A DNA stretch of 15,027 bases, taken from assembly GCA_015655095.1 (NCBI GenBank), contig JAATFR010000061.1, positions 1-15,027 on the forward strand, written 5' to 3'. Below are positions 1 through 8,047 of the stretch, one piece after another. The stretch is from Hyphomicrobiales bacterium (GTDB lineage: Bacteria; Pseudomonadota; Alphaproteobacteria; Parvibaculales; Parvibaculaceae). Each line of letters starts with the position of its first letter. The first letter of the stretch is position 1. The position numbers and the translations under genes are program-made. The notes beneath the pieces are model-generated. The model saw nothing but the letters and a program-made list of their open reading frames with translations. It made no database searches and was not told the DNA's origin.

Positions 1-315
1 GTTTATGTCAAGGACGGGGTGACGGCAGGCATCGGCGCGGGGCAGATGAGCCGGGTCGATTCAGCCCATATTGCAGCGCGCAAGGCTGAGGAAGCCGCCC
101 GCACGGCAGGCTGGGCCGAACCGTTGACGCAGGGCTCCGTAGTGGCATCGGACGCTTTCTTCCCGTTTGCCGACGGGCTTATCGCGGCGGCGGAAGCCGG
201 CGCCACGGCGATCATCCAGCCGGGGGGATCGATGCGGGACGAGGAAGTCATCGCCGCCGCCGACGAGCGAGGGCTGGCGATGGTCTTCACCGGGATGCGC
301 CATTTCCGCCACTGA
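1..315 (+). CDS. purH: PurH C-terminus (AICAR transformylase / IMP cyclohydrolase), 5' truncated by window edge
   Basis: This is the last 104 codons of the bifunctional purine enzyme that formylates AICAR with 10-formyl-THF and closes the ring to IMP in the cytoplasm. Frame 1 is open from the first base, so the gene starts outside the window. Visible family motifs are [12 protein letters not shown] near the left edge (typical GxGxGQxSRVDS segment of the AICAR transformylase domain), [10 protein letters not shown], and the C-terminal [14 protein letters not shown] followed by [11 protein letters not shown] and TGA. These match the canonical C-terminus closely, so the end is complete. The missing part should hold the MGS-like IMP cyclohydrolase domain and most of the transformylase domain. 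A strong hairpin follows 18 bases after the stop. Confidence 0.96.
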   Translation, partial: VYVKDGVTAGIGAGQMSRVDSAHIAARKAEEAARTAGWAEPLTQGSVVASDAFFPFADGLIAAAEAGATAIIQPGGSMRDEEVIAAADERGLAMVFTGMRHFRH

Positions 316-333
316 TTTTCATCCATCAATAAA

Positions 334-389
334 AAGGCGTCCCGGGTGAGGCGTGGCTCTATCTTGAGCCTGTTCACCCGGGACGCTTT
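334..389. terminator. Bidirectional hairpin terminator between purH and the convergent MFS gene
   Basis: A 13-base perfect inverted repeat pairs 337-349 with 374-386, extended by G-U and A-T pairs to 334/389. A second 5-bp stem (355-359 with 366-370, GGCTC/GAGCC) lies inside it. On the minus strand the stem is followed directly by a T-run (complement of the A-run at 331-335), as expected for intrinsic termination of the MFS gene ending at 412. On the plus strand the downstream sequence is only moderately T-rich (CTTTGTCCGTGTTTT), so termination of purH is likely but less canonical. Confidence 0.85.
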
Positions 390-411
390 GTCCGTGTTTT
401 GCCAGTCAGCC

Positions 412-1887
412 CTATACTGCCTCGGCCCGTCCTTCCGAGACGAACAGCATCCCGAAAAGTCCGATTGCCATCAGGATCAGGATTGAGGCAAAGCCGATCC
501 GCTGGCTGTGCGAAATGCTGGTGGCGAAGCCGACGAGCAGAGGTCCCATGAAGCTGGTGGCCGTGCCGGACAGGGAATAGAGCCCGAAAAATTCGGACAT
601 TTTCGAAACCGGGGCAATGCGCGCCAGCATGGTGCGGCTGTTGGCATAGGCCGCCGTGATGAAGATGGCGATCAGCACGACCACGATCAGATAGGTGAGC
701 TCCGGAATCGTGGCGAAGAACGGCAGGGTCCAGATATGGGGCGTTGCCGGATCGAAGGGCATGAAGAAGAGTTCGCTCGGGGTAATGGACACGGCCATCA
801 GAATGCCGAGCGAGGTACAGCCGATGGAAACCATGATGGCGCGCTTGGAGCCCAGATGATCGTCGAGCCAGCCGCCGATGATACCGCCGCCGACAGCGAA
901 GATCGACAGCACGATGCCGTAGATGGTGAGCGTGAGCGCGCCCCATTTGAAGACGCCGGCGGCATAGACGCCCCCGAAGATCAGAACGGCGGTCTGGCCA
1001 TCATTATAGAACATGCGCGCAATCAGATAGGCGGCGACATTGCGGTAGTCGCGCAGGCTTTTCAGCGTACGCCAGACTCCATGTATGCCCTGATTGACGG
1101 CCTGAAGCGGGCTGAGCTTTCTCGTCACCTTGATATCCGGGGTGAAGAAAAGAAGCGGCAGCGTGAAGATGACAAGCCAGATGGCCGTGATCGGCCCGGA
1201 GATGCGGCTGTTTTCAAACTGGGAGACGTCAATCCCGAAAAGAGCATGGGACGGCAGGAAGCTCCACGGCACGACGCCCGGCAGCATGAAGGCATAGAGC
1301 ATGAAGACAAGGATGAGGAGCGCGCCCGCATTGCCAAGGGCAAGCCCGAGGCCGGACAGAAATCCAATCCGGTTATGGGGCGCGACGCTCGGCAGCATCG
1401 AATTATGGAATACGGCGGAGAACTCGAACGCCACGGTGATCACAATGATCAGCAGGGTGATCGCCGTGAGGCTGAGCCCTTCATTGTTCGGCATCGCCCA
1501 CCACAGGGCAAAAATCGCCGGGGCCATGATTGCAACAAAGAAAGCGATCCAGGGTTTGCGACGTCCGCCCGAGTCTGCGATAGCGCCCAGAAATGGCGCG
1601 AGAAGCGCGATCACGATACCGGCGATGCTGTTGATCTGGCCCCAGACGGCCTGACCCCTGACAGGGTCGCCTACAACGTTGTTTGAGAAATAGGGAGAGA
1701 AAATATAGATGGTGATGAGAATGACATAGGGGTTTCGGGCCCACTCGAAAACAGCCCAGCTCCACTGTCCCCACCCGCTGGCGGCCTTTGCGCCTGTGGC
1801 TGAGGTTCTCTCCCCAAGCTCATTGAACCCCGTGTCTGGATGGGCTTCATGCAGCCCAATGGAATTGACGCCGTTCACCAAGATCAC
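412..1887 (-). CDS. MFS transporter of the Atg22-like / UMF1 type
   Basis: A polytopic inner-membrane permease of about 490 residues, with many hydrophobic segments spread over nearly the whole length, as expected for a 12-helix MFS protein. Family marks are the region [15 protein letters not shown] near residue 45 (the early 'DWANSAY'-like segment of UMF1 proteins), [18 protein letters not shown] (MFS loop 2-3 motif, near residues 95-112) and the second-half [13 protein letters not shown], the repeat of that motif. The substrate is not known; Atg22 homologues export amino acids from yeast vacuoles, but that should not be carried over. The longest frame starts with GTG at 1887, but the GAGGGAGA ribosome site (1895-1888) abuts it. 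TTG at 1881 (7-base gap) or GTG at 1878 (10-base gap) is the better start, making the protein 488-489 residues. It ends at a shared hairpin with purH. Confidence 0.85.
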   Translation of the reverse strand: MILVNGVNSIGLHEAHPDTGFNELGERTSATGAKAASGWGQWSWAVFEWARNPYVILITIYIFSPYFSNNVVGDPVRGQAVWGQINSIAGIVIALLAPFLGAIADSGGRRKPWIAFFVAIMAPAIFALWWAMPNNEGLSLTAITLLIIVITVAFEFSAVFHNSMLPSVAPHNRIGFLSGLGLALGNAGALLILVFMLYAFMLPGVVPWSFLPSHALFGIDVSQFENSRISGPITAIWLVIFTLPLLFFTPDIKVTRKLSPLQAVNQGIHGVWRTLKSLRDYRNVAAYLIARMFYNDGQTAVLIFGGVYAAGVFKWGALTLTIYGIVLSIFAVGGGIIGGWLDDHLGSKRAIMVSIGCTSLGILMAVSITPSELFFMPFDPATPHIWTLPFFATIPELTYLIVVVLIAIFITAAYANSRTMLARIAPVSKMSEFFGLYSLSGTATSFMGPLLVGFATSISHSQRIGFASILILMAIGLFGMLFVSEGRAEAV

Positions 1888-2191
1888 TCTCCCTCATTGC
1901 CCTTAACGAGCGGGTTTTCCCCGCGTTTTGCTGATTTTATGGTTCAGGGCTTATTTTACTTTAATTTTGTAGAGCTATCGGACCACAAAACGCGCCAAAT
2001 GCCGAGAAGATTAAGTGTGGTCGCCAGCAGGGGGAGCGGCGGGCGTTTTTCTGGGCTTACTCGGCCATCTGGCGAGTTGGATCGTATCTGGTGTTATTTT
2101 CCAGATCATAAGAAGGTGTTATTGTCGAGTTGGCTTGGTTTCAAGAACAGGCATGTTGTGACATGGGTAAAGCCTGAAAGAGTTGCATAAG
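1888..2191. other. Divergent intergenic region, MFS gene / GGDEF-EAL gene
   Basis: About 300 bases separate the divergent starts. The stretch is more AT-rich than the flanking genes, as expected for promoters, but I cannot assign a convincing -35/-10 pair for either gene. A small hairpin (GCGGG 1910-1914 with CCCGC 1920-1924) lies in the presumed leader of the MFS transcript. The octamer GTGTTATT occurs twice, at 2091-2098 and 2116-2123, upstream of the GGDEF-EAL gene; with only two copies its meaning is unclear. A 116-codon open frame covering this region on the plus strand has no recognisable protein features and I do not call it. Confidence 0.4.
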
Positions 2192-4357
2192 ATGGACGAG
2201 TCGGGACTGCATCTGGCCGAACCAGACGAGCAGCACTATCAGGTGCTTGCTGACGGTACGGTTCTTGATGCGTCACAGCAGGCCAGTTTCGACCGGGTTG
2301 TCCGCATTGCCGCCGAGCTTTTCGAAGCTTCGATCACAGTGCTTATGTTCGTTGACGGAGAGCGGCACTGGTGCCAGGCGGCGCATGGCATCCAGGTGGC
2401 GGATGTTGGCGCCATCGCCAAGAGTTCGCGGTTTTGCCTGCATACGCTCGCTCATGATGGCGTCTATATTGTGGAAGACGCCAGTCGTGATCCTCGTTAC
2501 GCCCAGGATGCGTTGGTTCGTGATGAGCCCCATATCCATTTTTATGCAGGCGCTCCGCTTCGCACCACCGAAGGCGTTGCGCTGGGCGTTCTCTGTGTCC
2601 TTGACGCGGTGGGGCACGAAAAACCCGGCAATGCCAAACTGCAGGCTCTACAAGACCTGGCAGACGGCCTGATTGCGGATATGGCCCTGCGGCGTTCGGA
2701 AGATTATGCCCGCCTGCTTGATTATGTTGCCACCGCCGCAGACATCTGCTGGGAAACCGACGAACGCTTTCGCTTCCGCAGGGTGGAGGCGGCGGGGCGG
2801 CTGAACAGTTCGATACCAGAGAGCCTGCGGCAGCCTGTTCAGACTTTCACGGGCAGCGACCTCATGGCCGAGCGGCTCTGGCAACCCTATCTTGATCATT
2901 TGCGGACTCATCGGGGATTCCGCAATTTTCCTTTCCCGTTGAAAATGAGAAACGGTGTAACCGAATGGTTCGAGGCTGGCGGCAAACCTTATTACCGGCC
3001 GGACGGCAGTTTCGGGGGCTATCGCGGCACGATGCGCAACATCACGGCTCGATTAAAGGTTGAACGGCGAACACATAAGCTTGCCCAGACGGATGTTCTA
3101 ACCGACCTGCCCAACCGCCATGCTTTCCTTCGCCACCTTGATCAAATGCTGAAGCTGGACCAGCTTTCCGGGGAAGTGCTGGTTCTGGTCGACATAGATC
3201 ATTTCAAGAAGGTGAATGATACGCTTGGGCACCATGCCGGCGATCAGTTGCTGGCTCAGGTCGCCGACAGGTTAAAGAGCGAACTGGATGGTAAGGGTTA
3301 TCTGGCGCGCATCGGTGGTGATGAATTCATCATGCTGGTGGACCCCTGCGCCCTTTCCCTGAGCCTGCATCAACTCGCCATGCTTCTGCTTGAGCGCCTG
3401 TCCGAGCCTCTGGAGATAGAGGGGCGGCGCCTTTACATCTGCGCGACGATCGGCATCTCTCTGCTTTCCAGGGAGGCTGCGGACCCGGGTGAGCGGCTGA
3501 AGATGGCTGATCTCGCGCTCTTCCATGCGAAACTTGAAAATCGTGGCAGCTATCTGGTCTTTGAGCCGCGCATGCTCGTCGAGCTTCAGGAAAGCGAAGC
3601 CCTGCGCCAGGAAATTCATGGTGGCCTGAAGAATGGCGAGTTCGAGGTATTCTACCAGCCGATTTTCAATATCAGCCGTCATGTGCCCGCCACCGTGGAG
3701 GCCCTGATCCGCTGGCGTCATCCGGTCCGGGGCGTTCTGACGCCTTCGGAGTTTCTGGAGGTCAGCGAGGAGGCTGGGCTGATGCCCGAACTCACGCGGC
3801 TCGTCATCCGGGATGCCGCGCTTGCGGTCGCCGCCTGGCGGCGCGCCGGCCGGGCAATCGAGCGGGTTGCGATCAATCTGTCGCCCTCGATTTTTACCGG
3901 TTCATCTGTGGTCGACTATATTTCGGAAGCGGTGAGGGATGCGGGCATCAGCCCCCATGATCTCGAGATTGAGGTGACGGAAACCTTGTTTTTGTCCGAC
4001 AGCGTTGAGGTTGACAAAACCATGTCGCGCTTGCGCGCCATGGGGGTTTCCATCGCGCTTGATGATTTCGGCACCGGCTATTCGTCCCTTGTCCATCTGC
4101 GTCGGGTCAAGGTCGACCGGCTGAAGATCGACCGTTCCTTTGTCCGGGGCATGCTGGAAAACAATGTGGATGCGATCATCGTTCGCGCCGTGGTCGAGCT
4201 TGCCCGCAGCCTCGGGATCGAGGTGGTGGCGGAGGGGGTTGAAACCCGGGCCCAGTTCGACGCGCTGGGCGTGCTTGGCTGCCACTGCGCGCAAGGCTAT
4301 CTGCTGGCCCGTCCGATGCCGGCCGGGCAGATTGGCGATTATCTCGGTGAGGCCTGA
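2192..4357 (+). CDS. GAF-PAS-GGDEF-EAL cyclic-di-GMP signalling protein
   Basis: A soluble 721-residue sensor/turnover protein for the second messenger c-di-GMP. The domain order is GAF (about 15-165), PAS (about 175-295), GGDEF (about 295-455) and EAL (about 475-715). No membrane segment is visible, so sensing is cytoplasmic. GGDEF is canonical at 375-379 (RIGGDEF), so diguanylate cyclase activity is possible; no RxxD inhibitory site lies at the usual place just before it. The EAL part keeps EALIRW (503-508), an Asn in INLSPS, Glu in EVTET, DDFGTGYSS from 624, Lys in LKIDRSF and VVAEGVET, so phosphodiesterase activity is also expected. Which activity dominates cannot be read from sequence. 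ATG 2192 is taken as start; TTG 2183 is an alternative adding three residues. The end of the gene contains the ribosome site of the next gene. Confidence 0.93.
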   Translation: MDESGLHLAEPDEQHYQVLADGTVLDASQQASFDRVVRIAAELFEASITVLMFVDGERHWCQAAHGIQVADVGAIAKSSRFCLHTLAHDGVYIVEDASRDPRYAQDALVRDEPHIHFYAGAPLRTTEGVALGVLCVLDAVGHEKPGNAKLQALQDLADGLIADMALRRSEDYARLLDYVATAADICWETDERFRFRRVEAAGRLNSSIPESLRQPVQTFTGSDLMAERLWQPYLDHLRTHRGFRNFPFPLKMRNGVTEWFEAGGKPYYRPDGSFGGYRGTMRNITARLKVERRTHKLAQTDVLTDLPNRHAFLRHLDQMLKLDQLSGEVLVLVDIDHFKKVNDTLGHHAGDQLLAQVADRLKSELDGKGYLARIGGDEFIMLVDPCALSLSLHQLAMLLLERLSEPLEIEGRRLYICATIGISLLSREAADPGERLKMADLALFHAKLENRGSYLVFEPRMLVELQESEALRQEIHGGLKNGEFEVFYQPIFNISRHVPATVEALIRWRHPVRGVLTPSEFLEVSEEAGLMPELTRLVIRDAALAVAAWRRAGRAIERVAINLSPSIFTGSSVVDYISEAVRDAGISPHDLEIEVTETLFLSDSVEVDKTMSRLRAMGVSIALDDFGTGYSSLVHLRRVKVDRLKIDRSFVRGMLENNVDAIIVRAVVELARSLGIEVVAEGVETRAQFDALGVLGCHCAQGYLLARPMPAGQIGDYLGEA

Positions 4358-4358
4358 C

Positions 4359-4625
4359 GTGCCGCCCGCGCCAGCCCTGTCCAGACCCTGGTATCTCTAT
4401 ATCCTGGAATGTGTCGACGGGCGTCTCTATACAGGGATCACTGTTGATGTCGATGCGCGCTACAAGGCTCACATTGAGGGGACCGGCGCGAAATTTACCC
4501 GCAGTTTTCCGCCCAAACGTCTCCTGATGGTCAAGACCTATGCGGATCGTTCGCAGGCATCAAAGGCGGAACATGCAATAAAAAAAATGTCGGTCGCCGA
4601 AAAACGCAGACTTGCCGGAGTTTGA
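4359..4625 (+). CDS. Small GIY-YIG domain protein (YhbQ/UPF0213-like)
   Basis: An 88-residue single-domain protein of the GIY-YIG nuclease superfamily. The fold's core residues are all present: YLY at 12-14 and YTGIT at 24-28 (the two halves of the GIY-YIG motif), Arg34, and Glu71 within KAEHAIKKM, which would bind the metal ion. Stand-alone proteins of this size are common in bacteria and have been linked to DNA metabolism, but the specific role is unknown. The start is GTG 4359: a GGTGAGG ribosome site at 4346-4352 lies 6 bases upstream, inside the end of the c-di-GMP gene, whose stop ends one base before the GTG, so translation is likely coupled. An eight-A run at 4580-4587 is in frame and the protein reads normally across it. 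Confidence 0.9.
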   Translation: MPPAPALSRPWYLYILECVDGRLYTGITVDVDARYKAHIEGTGAKFTRSFPPKRLLMVKTYADRSQASKAEHAIKKMSVAEKRRLAGV

Positions 4626-5307
4626 GATCCTGTCAGTCCCGAACGGAGCGTCTCCGCCCTATGCCTATGCGCCGCCGCGTGACCCATGGCTGGTGGTGCT
4701 TTATATGGACAATGACATTCTGGTGCTCAACAAGCCAAGCGGCTTGCTGAGCGTCCCGGGCAAGCCCGTCGAGCATGCCGATTGCCTGGAGGCGCGCGCG
4801 CAGGCGGTCTATCCCGGCGCCATGACCATCCATCGGCTGGATCGAGATACTTCCGGCCTTGTGGTGATGGGGCTCAATCGCCGGGCCCATGCGCATATCA
4901 GCCTTCAGTTTGAAAAACGCCGGACCGGCAAGTCCTATGTCGCGCGGGTCTGGGGCGATGTCGAGGGCGAGGCGGGGGAGATTGATCTGCCAATTGCGTG
5001 CGACTGGCCCAACAGGCCGAAACAGATGGTCGATCACGACAAGGGGCGGCCCGCCCGGACTATCTGGGAGGTCATGGGGCGCGAAACATCGGCGACACGG
5101 GTGAGGTTGACGCCGCTCACCGGTCGTTCGCACCAGTTGCGTGTCCACATGCTCAGTCTGGGCCACCCCATACTGGGCGATAATTTCTATGCCCATCCGG
5201 CAGCGCTTGAGGCGACCGATCGTCTTCAGCTCCATGCGGAGAAGCTCAGCTTCTTTCATCCTGCCGATGAGATGGAGCGCGAATTTGTCAGTATCTGCCC
5301 GTTCTGA
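4612..5307 (+). CDS. rluA: RluA-type 23S rRNA / tRNA pseudouridine synthase
   Basis: A 231-residue enzyme that isomerises uridine to pseudouridine; E. coli RluA acts on 23S rRNA U746 and tRNA U32. The sequence follows RluA along its length: DILVLNKPSGLLSVPG (about 35-50), the catalytic motif HRLDRDTSG with Asp77, the segment ARVWGDVEGEAGEIDLPI, then ACDWPNRPKQMVDHD, LTPLTGRSHQLRVHM and LGHPILGDNFYA. The RluA-specific CDWPNRP and GRSHQLRVH segments support RluA rather than RluC or RluD. Start choice is constrained: the frame has a stop at 4579-4581, the first usual start is TTG 4612, and the next in-frame Met (4705) would lose conserved residues. TTG 4612 overlaps the GIY-YIG gene by 14 bases and has no clear ribosome site, so expression is probably coupled to it. 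Confidence 0.92.
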   Translation: MPEFEILSVPNGASPPYAYAPPRDPWLVVLYMDNDILVLNKPSGLLSVPGKPVEHADCLEARAQAVYPGAMTIHRLDRDTSGLVVMGLNRRAHAHISLQFEKRRTGKSYVARVWGDVEGEAGEIDLPIACDWPNRPKQMVDHDKGRPARTIWEVMGRETSATRVRLTPLTGRSHQLRVHMLSLGHPILGDNFYAHPAALEATDRLQLHAEKLSFFHPADEMEREFVSICPF

Positions 5308-5517
5308 TCCGCCGGGTGATCACTCATAGGGCTAGCCGATCAGGCTGTCACCACGGGCGTTGCCGTCAGCGAAATAGGCATAGGGCGGCGAAATATATGT
5401 TCTGCCGAATATGATTTTCTCTGTCGCCACAAATTATACGAAGCGTCCTGAGTTGATTCTGCGCAAGGCCAGGCAACGCATGTTGGAATTGATCATTATA
5501 CAAATTTATTGTCCGTG
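5308..5517. other. Intergenic region after rluA with a possible minus-strand mini-gene
   Basis: This 210-base stretch lies between the convergent rluA (plus) and NRAMP-like (minus) genes. I see no clear intrinsic terminator for either. The left part (5332-5430) carries a short minus-strand frame with coding-like codon use, described separately. The right part, 5440-5517, is AT-rich and holds nothing I can name. Confidence 0.4.
5332..5430 (-). CDS. Possible 32-residue protein (or 3' remnant), unrecognised
   Basis: On the minus strand a GTG at 5430 opens 32 codons ending in TAG. The encoded peptide starts MATEKIIFGRTY and continues with ISPPYAYFADGNARGDSLIG. Codons from position 13 on are strongly G/C-ending, like the real genes here, and residue content is protein-like. 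A TATAAT box lies at 5438-5433, just upstream of the start, but it would place transcription inside the reading frame or nearly leaderless, and there is no ribosome site. The upstream stop (TAA) is close, so this could be a short gene, the tail of a decayed gene, or chance. I do not recognise the family. Confidence 0.25.
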   Translation of the reverse strand: MATEKIIFGRTYISPPYAYFADGNARGDSLIG

Positions 5518-6828
5518 CTATCCGCCCCATGTGGCAAAGAGGCCGATGGCAGCTGCCGCCATCACGGCCGTGGCAAGCCAGCCAACGATCTTGAGCCCGG
5601 CATGCAACTGGAAATCTCCCATGGCGGCACGATGGCTCGACAGGTGCATCATGAGAACCATCACGGGCACTGCAACGACTCCGTTAATGACGGCGCTCCA
5701 GAAAAGGGCCTTGATCGGGTCGATGGGACTGAAGTCGAGGGCAATCCCGATAAGTGTCGCCACGCTCAGGGTGGCGTAGAAAGCCTTGGCCCGTTTCGCC
5801 TTGCGGGCAAGGCCGACATGCCAGCCGAACGCCTCGCCAACCGCATAGGCTGAAGAACCGGCCAGCACGGGCAGGGCAAGCAGGCCCGTGCCGATGATGC
5901 CGAGCGCAAAAATAAAAAAGGCGAAGGGCCCGGCGATGGGGCGAAGCGCCTCGGCGGCCTGCGACGAGGTCTGGATATCCGTTATGCCATGGGCGTTAAG
6001 CGTTGCCGCAGTGGTCAGGATGATGAAAAGGGCGACGGCGTTCGACAGCGCCATACCGACATAGGTATCGATCCGGATGCGTTTGAACTCTGCGGACGCC
6101 TGTTCAGGGGCCCGCTCGAGCGGCTTTGCCCGCAGGCGCTCCCGAACCTCCTCCACCTCTTCTTCCGCCTGCCAGAAAAACAGATAGGGGCTGATCGTCG
6201 TCCCGAGGATGGCGACGACCGCCGTGATATAGGACGCATCAAGCCTTATGCGAGGAATGATCAGGTTTTGGCCGATGGTGGCCCAGGGCAGATCGACCAC
6301 GAACGCAACACCGACATAGGCGAACAGCGACAGGGTCAGCCATTTGAGAACCGACACATAGCGGGAATACCGGGAGAATACCTCGAGAAGCACCGTCACC
6401 AGCCCGAACAAGGCTGAGTAGAGCAGGGCAGGGCCCCCGATCAGCAGTTTCAGCGCCGCGCCCATTGCGCCGAGGTCAGCCCCGATATTGATGATGTTGG
6501 CGACCAGCAGCAGCGGGACAATGCTGGTGACCACCCACATCGGGTAATGCTTTTTCATGTTCCCGGCGAGGCCGCGCCCGGTCACGCGCCCGATGCGCGC
6601 GCTTATTTCCTGAATGGCGCACATAAGCGGCCAGCTGAACAGCATGACCCAGCCCATGCTGTAGCCGAATTGCGCCCCTATTTGCGAATAGGTTGCTATG
6701 CCGCTCGGGTCGTCGTCGGAAGCGCCGGTGATGAGGCCCGGTCCAAGTATCTGGAGGAGCTTCGGCCGTTCAGGCTGCTTGATGAAGTCAGGGGGATTTG
6801 GCAGATCCGGGATGTCGAGTTCGGTCAT
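5518..6828 (-). CDS. NRAMP-related divalent metal transporter with non-canonical metal site
   Basis: A 436-residue inner-membrane permease of the NRAMP (SLC11) superfamily, with about 11 hydrophobic segments and a cytoplasmic N-terminus. Canonical MntH/NRAMP proteins bind Mn2+/Fe2+ with DPGN in helix 1 and A-x-x-M-P-H in helix 6. Here helix 1 reads GASDDDPSGIATYSQ with D40-P41-S42-G43, and helix 6 reads TTISPYLFFWQ with S213 where the metal-binding Met should be. The Asp is kept, but the Asn and Met ligands are lost. That pattern marks the divergent NRAMP-related branch, some members of which carry Mg2+ or Mn2+; the substrate here is not determined. A charged EEEVEEVRERL stretch follows helix 6. 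ATG 6828 has an AAGGG ribosome site 5 bases upstream. I avoid the symbol mntH because the selectivity residues differ. Confidence 0.88.
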   Translation of the reverse strand: MTELDIPDLPNPPDFIKQPERPKLLQILGPGLITGASDDDPSGIATYSQIGAQFGYSMGWVMLFSWPLMCAIQEISARIGRVTGRGLAGNMKKHYPMWVVTSIVPLLLVANIINIGADLGAMGAALKLLIGGPALLYSALFGLVTVLLEVFSRYSRYVSVLKWLTLSLFAYVGVAFVVDLPWATIGQNLIIPRIRLDASYITAVVAILGTTISPYLFFWQAEEEVEEVRERLRAKPLERAPEQASAEFKRIRIDTYVGMALSNAVALFIILTTAATLNAHGITDIQTSSQAAEALRPIAGPFAFFIFALGIIGTGLLALPVLAGSSAYAVGEAFGWHVGLARKAKRAKAFYATLSVATLIGIALDFSPIDPIKALFWSAVINGVVAVPVMVLMMHLSSHRAAMGDFQLHAGLKIVGWLATAVMAAAAIGLFATWGG

Positions 6829-6935
6829 GGCACCCTTGCAGGCCGCGGGTAAAGCTCTTCATCGCGAGCGGCGCTTTGGCATCCAATCTAGTGATCCCGA
6901 TGGCGTCTGTCCTGATTTGTTGCATGTTCCAGTTA

Positions 6936-6967
6936 TGCCGGGGCGATGCGTGGGCGCCGCCCCGGCA
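6936..6967 (-). terminator. GC-rich hairpin downstream of the hydrolase gene (weak terminator)
   Basis: A 10-bp perfect stem pairs 6936-6945 with 6958-6967 around a 12-base loop, 36 bases past the stop of the minus-strand hydrolase and upstream of the NRAMP-like gene. There is no T-run on the minus strand after the stem (ATAACTGG follows), so it is not a classical intrinsic terminator. It might slow polymerase, protect the 3' end, or separate the two minus-strand genes. Confidence 0.4.
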
Positions 6968-7003
6968 ATGTGCGGGTCATGAGGTTCACGGGAACTGATG
7001 CGG

Positions 7004-7972
7004 TTATGCCTTGATGAACTTCAGCACGTCGGCGTTGAAGGTTTCTGGTTCGAGCTGGGCGAGGCCGTGGCTGCCGCCCCTGTAGATCTTCAGCTCGGCG
7101 CCCTTGACGATCTTTGCCGTCTTCAGCCCGGCCGCCGCGATCGGCACGATCTGGTCGTCATCGCCGTGGATGACGAGGGTGGGCTTGTCGATCTTCAGGA
7201 GATCGGCCGTGTAGTCCACTTCCGAGAATTCATGGACGCAGTCATATTCGCCCTTGATGCCGCCTTCCATGCCCATCAGCCAGAAGGAGTCGCGCAAGCC
7301 CTCGTTGACCTTCGCGCCGTCGCGATTGAAGCCGTAGAAAGGCATCGTCAGGTCCCTGAAAAACTGGGAGCGGTTGAGCGCGGTGCCCTGCCGGATGCCG
7401 TCGAAGACCTCAAGCGGTGTTCCTTCGGGATTGGCCTGCGTCTTCAGCATGAGCGGGGGGACGGCGCCGACGAGCACAAGCTTGGCGACACGGCGGGTGC
7501 CGTGGCGGCCGATGTAATGCACAACTTCGCCGCCGCCCGTTGAATGGCCGATCAGGATCAGGTCCTTCAGGTTGAGCTTTTCGATCAGTTCGGCCAGGTC
7601 GTCGGCATACTGGTCCATGTTGTTGCCGTCCCAGGGCTGGTCCGACTTGCCGTGGCCGCGACGGTCATGGGCGATGACGCGGTAGCCGTTCTGGCCGAAG
7701 TACAGCATTTGCGCTTCCCAGGCATCGCCGGCCAGCGGCCATCCATGCGAGAAGAGAATCGGCTGTCCCTTGCCCCAGTCCTTGTAGGTGATTTTGGTTC
7801 CGTCTGTGGTGGTGATGGTGCTCATGGCGGGTTCTCCACGTTTTGAGGTTCGAGTGGATGTCGTCGCGGCGTTCAGGGATCCCGGCAGCGTCAGGGCCGC
7901 CGCAAGCGTGCTGCCGGTGATGAGGGCGTTTCTGCGTGTAAGTGAAAAGCGGTGAGGTGTGTCCTGGGCCAT
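7004..7972 (-). CDS. Alpha/beta hydrolase of the cofactor-free haloperoxidase/esterase type with N-terminal Tat signal
   Basis: A 322-residue protein whose body (from residue 50) matches cofactor-free haloperoxidases/arylesterases: oxyanion segment [20 protein letters not shown], nucleophile elbow [10 protein letters not shown] with Ser144, acid in HGDDDQIVP (probably Asp273), and His302 in GGSHGL. These enzymes hydrolyse esters and can perform perhydrolysis (acyl peroxide formation) in vitro. Residues 1-35 look like a Tat signal: [11 protein letters not shown] followed by a hydrophobic stretch and a likely LNA/AT cleavage, predicting export. Start ATG 7972 has a GGAGG ribosome site 7 bases upstream. 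A second ATG at 7825 (residue 50) has its own GGAG site and sits exactly where cytosolic homologues begin, so a second, cytoplasmic form of 273 residues is possible. It is divergent from the OhrR regulator, which probably represses it. Confidence 0.9.
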   Translation of the reverse strand: MAQDTPHRFSLTRRNALITGSTLAAALTLPGSLNAATTSTRTSKRGEPAMSTITTTDGTKITYKDWGKGQPILFSHGWPLAGDAWEAQMLYFGQNGYRVIAHDRRGHGKSDQPWDGNNMDQYADDLAELIEKLNLKDLILIGHSTGGGEVVHYIGRHGTRRVAKLVLVGAVPPLMLKTQANPEGTPLEVFDGIRQGTALNRSQFFRDLTMPFYGFNRDGAKVNEGLRDSFWLMGMEGGIKGEYDCVHEFSEVDYTADLLKIDKPTLVIHGDDDQIVPIAAAGLKTAKIVKGAELKIYRGGSHGLAQLEPETFNADVLKFIKA

Positions 7973-8020
7973 TTCATGACCTCCGTTTTGGTAAGCTCTG
8001 AAAACGGCTTGTTTTTTCGT

Positions 8021-8032
8021 ATCGTATACGAT
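8021..8032. promoter_or_regulatory. Palindromic operator 1 (ATCGTATACGAT)
   Basis: A perfect 12-base palindrome in the hydrolase leader, about +9 to +20 from the predicted hydrolase start point. It shares ATCGT-x-x-x-CGAT architecture with two further sites at 8036 and 8092. The placement between divergent hydrolase and ohrR-like genes makes it a likely OhrR-family operator; the binding itself is inferred. Confidence 0.65.
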
Positions 8033-8035
8033 TAG

Positions 8036-8047
8036 ATCGTGTACGAG
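8036..8047. promoter_or_regulatory. Palindromic operator 2 (ATCGTGTACGAG)
   Basis: An imperfect copy of operator 1, centred 15 bases away from it. It abuts the predicted -10 box of the minus-strand hydrolase promoter and covers the expected start point, a position that would block initiation. Confidence 0.6.

Noticed and set aside
508..1686. 392-codon open frame on the plus strand opposite the MFS transporter
   Set aside because: It is rich in Arg, Glu, Gly, His and Asp with no hydrophobic core, as expected from the complement of a membrane-protein gene; the minus strand encodes a clear MFS protein.
1840..2190. 116-codon plus-strand frame in the MFS/GGDEF intergenic region
   Set aside because: No ribosome site, no protein-like motifs, and it spans the region where both divergent promoters must lie.
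4578..4589. A-run before rluA as a programmed slippage site fusing GIY-YIG to RluA
   Set aside because: The GIY-YIG protein reads normally through the run and ends at the family's usual length, and the rluA frame has a TAA at 4579-4581 just at the run.
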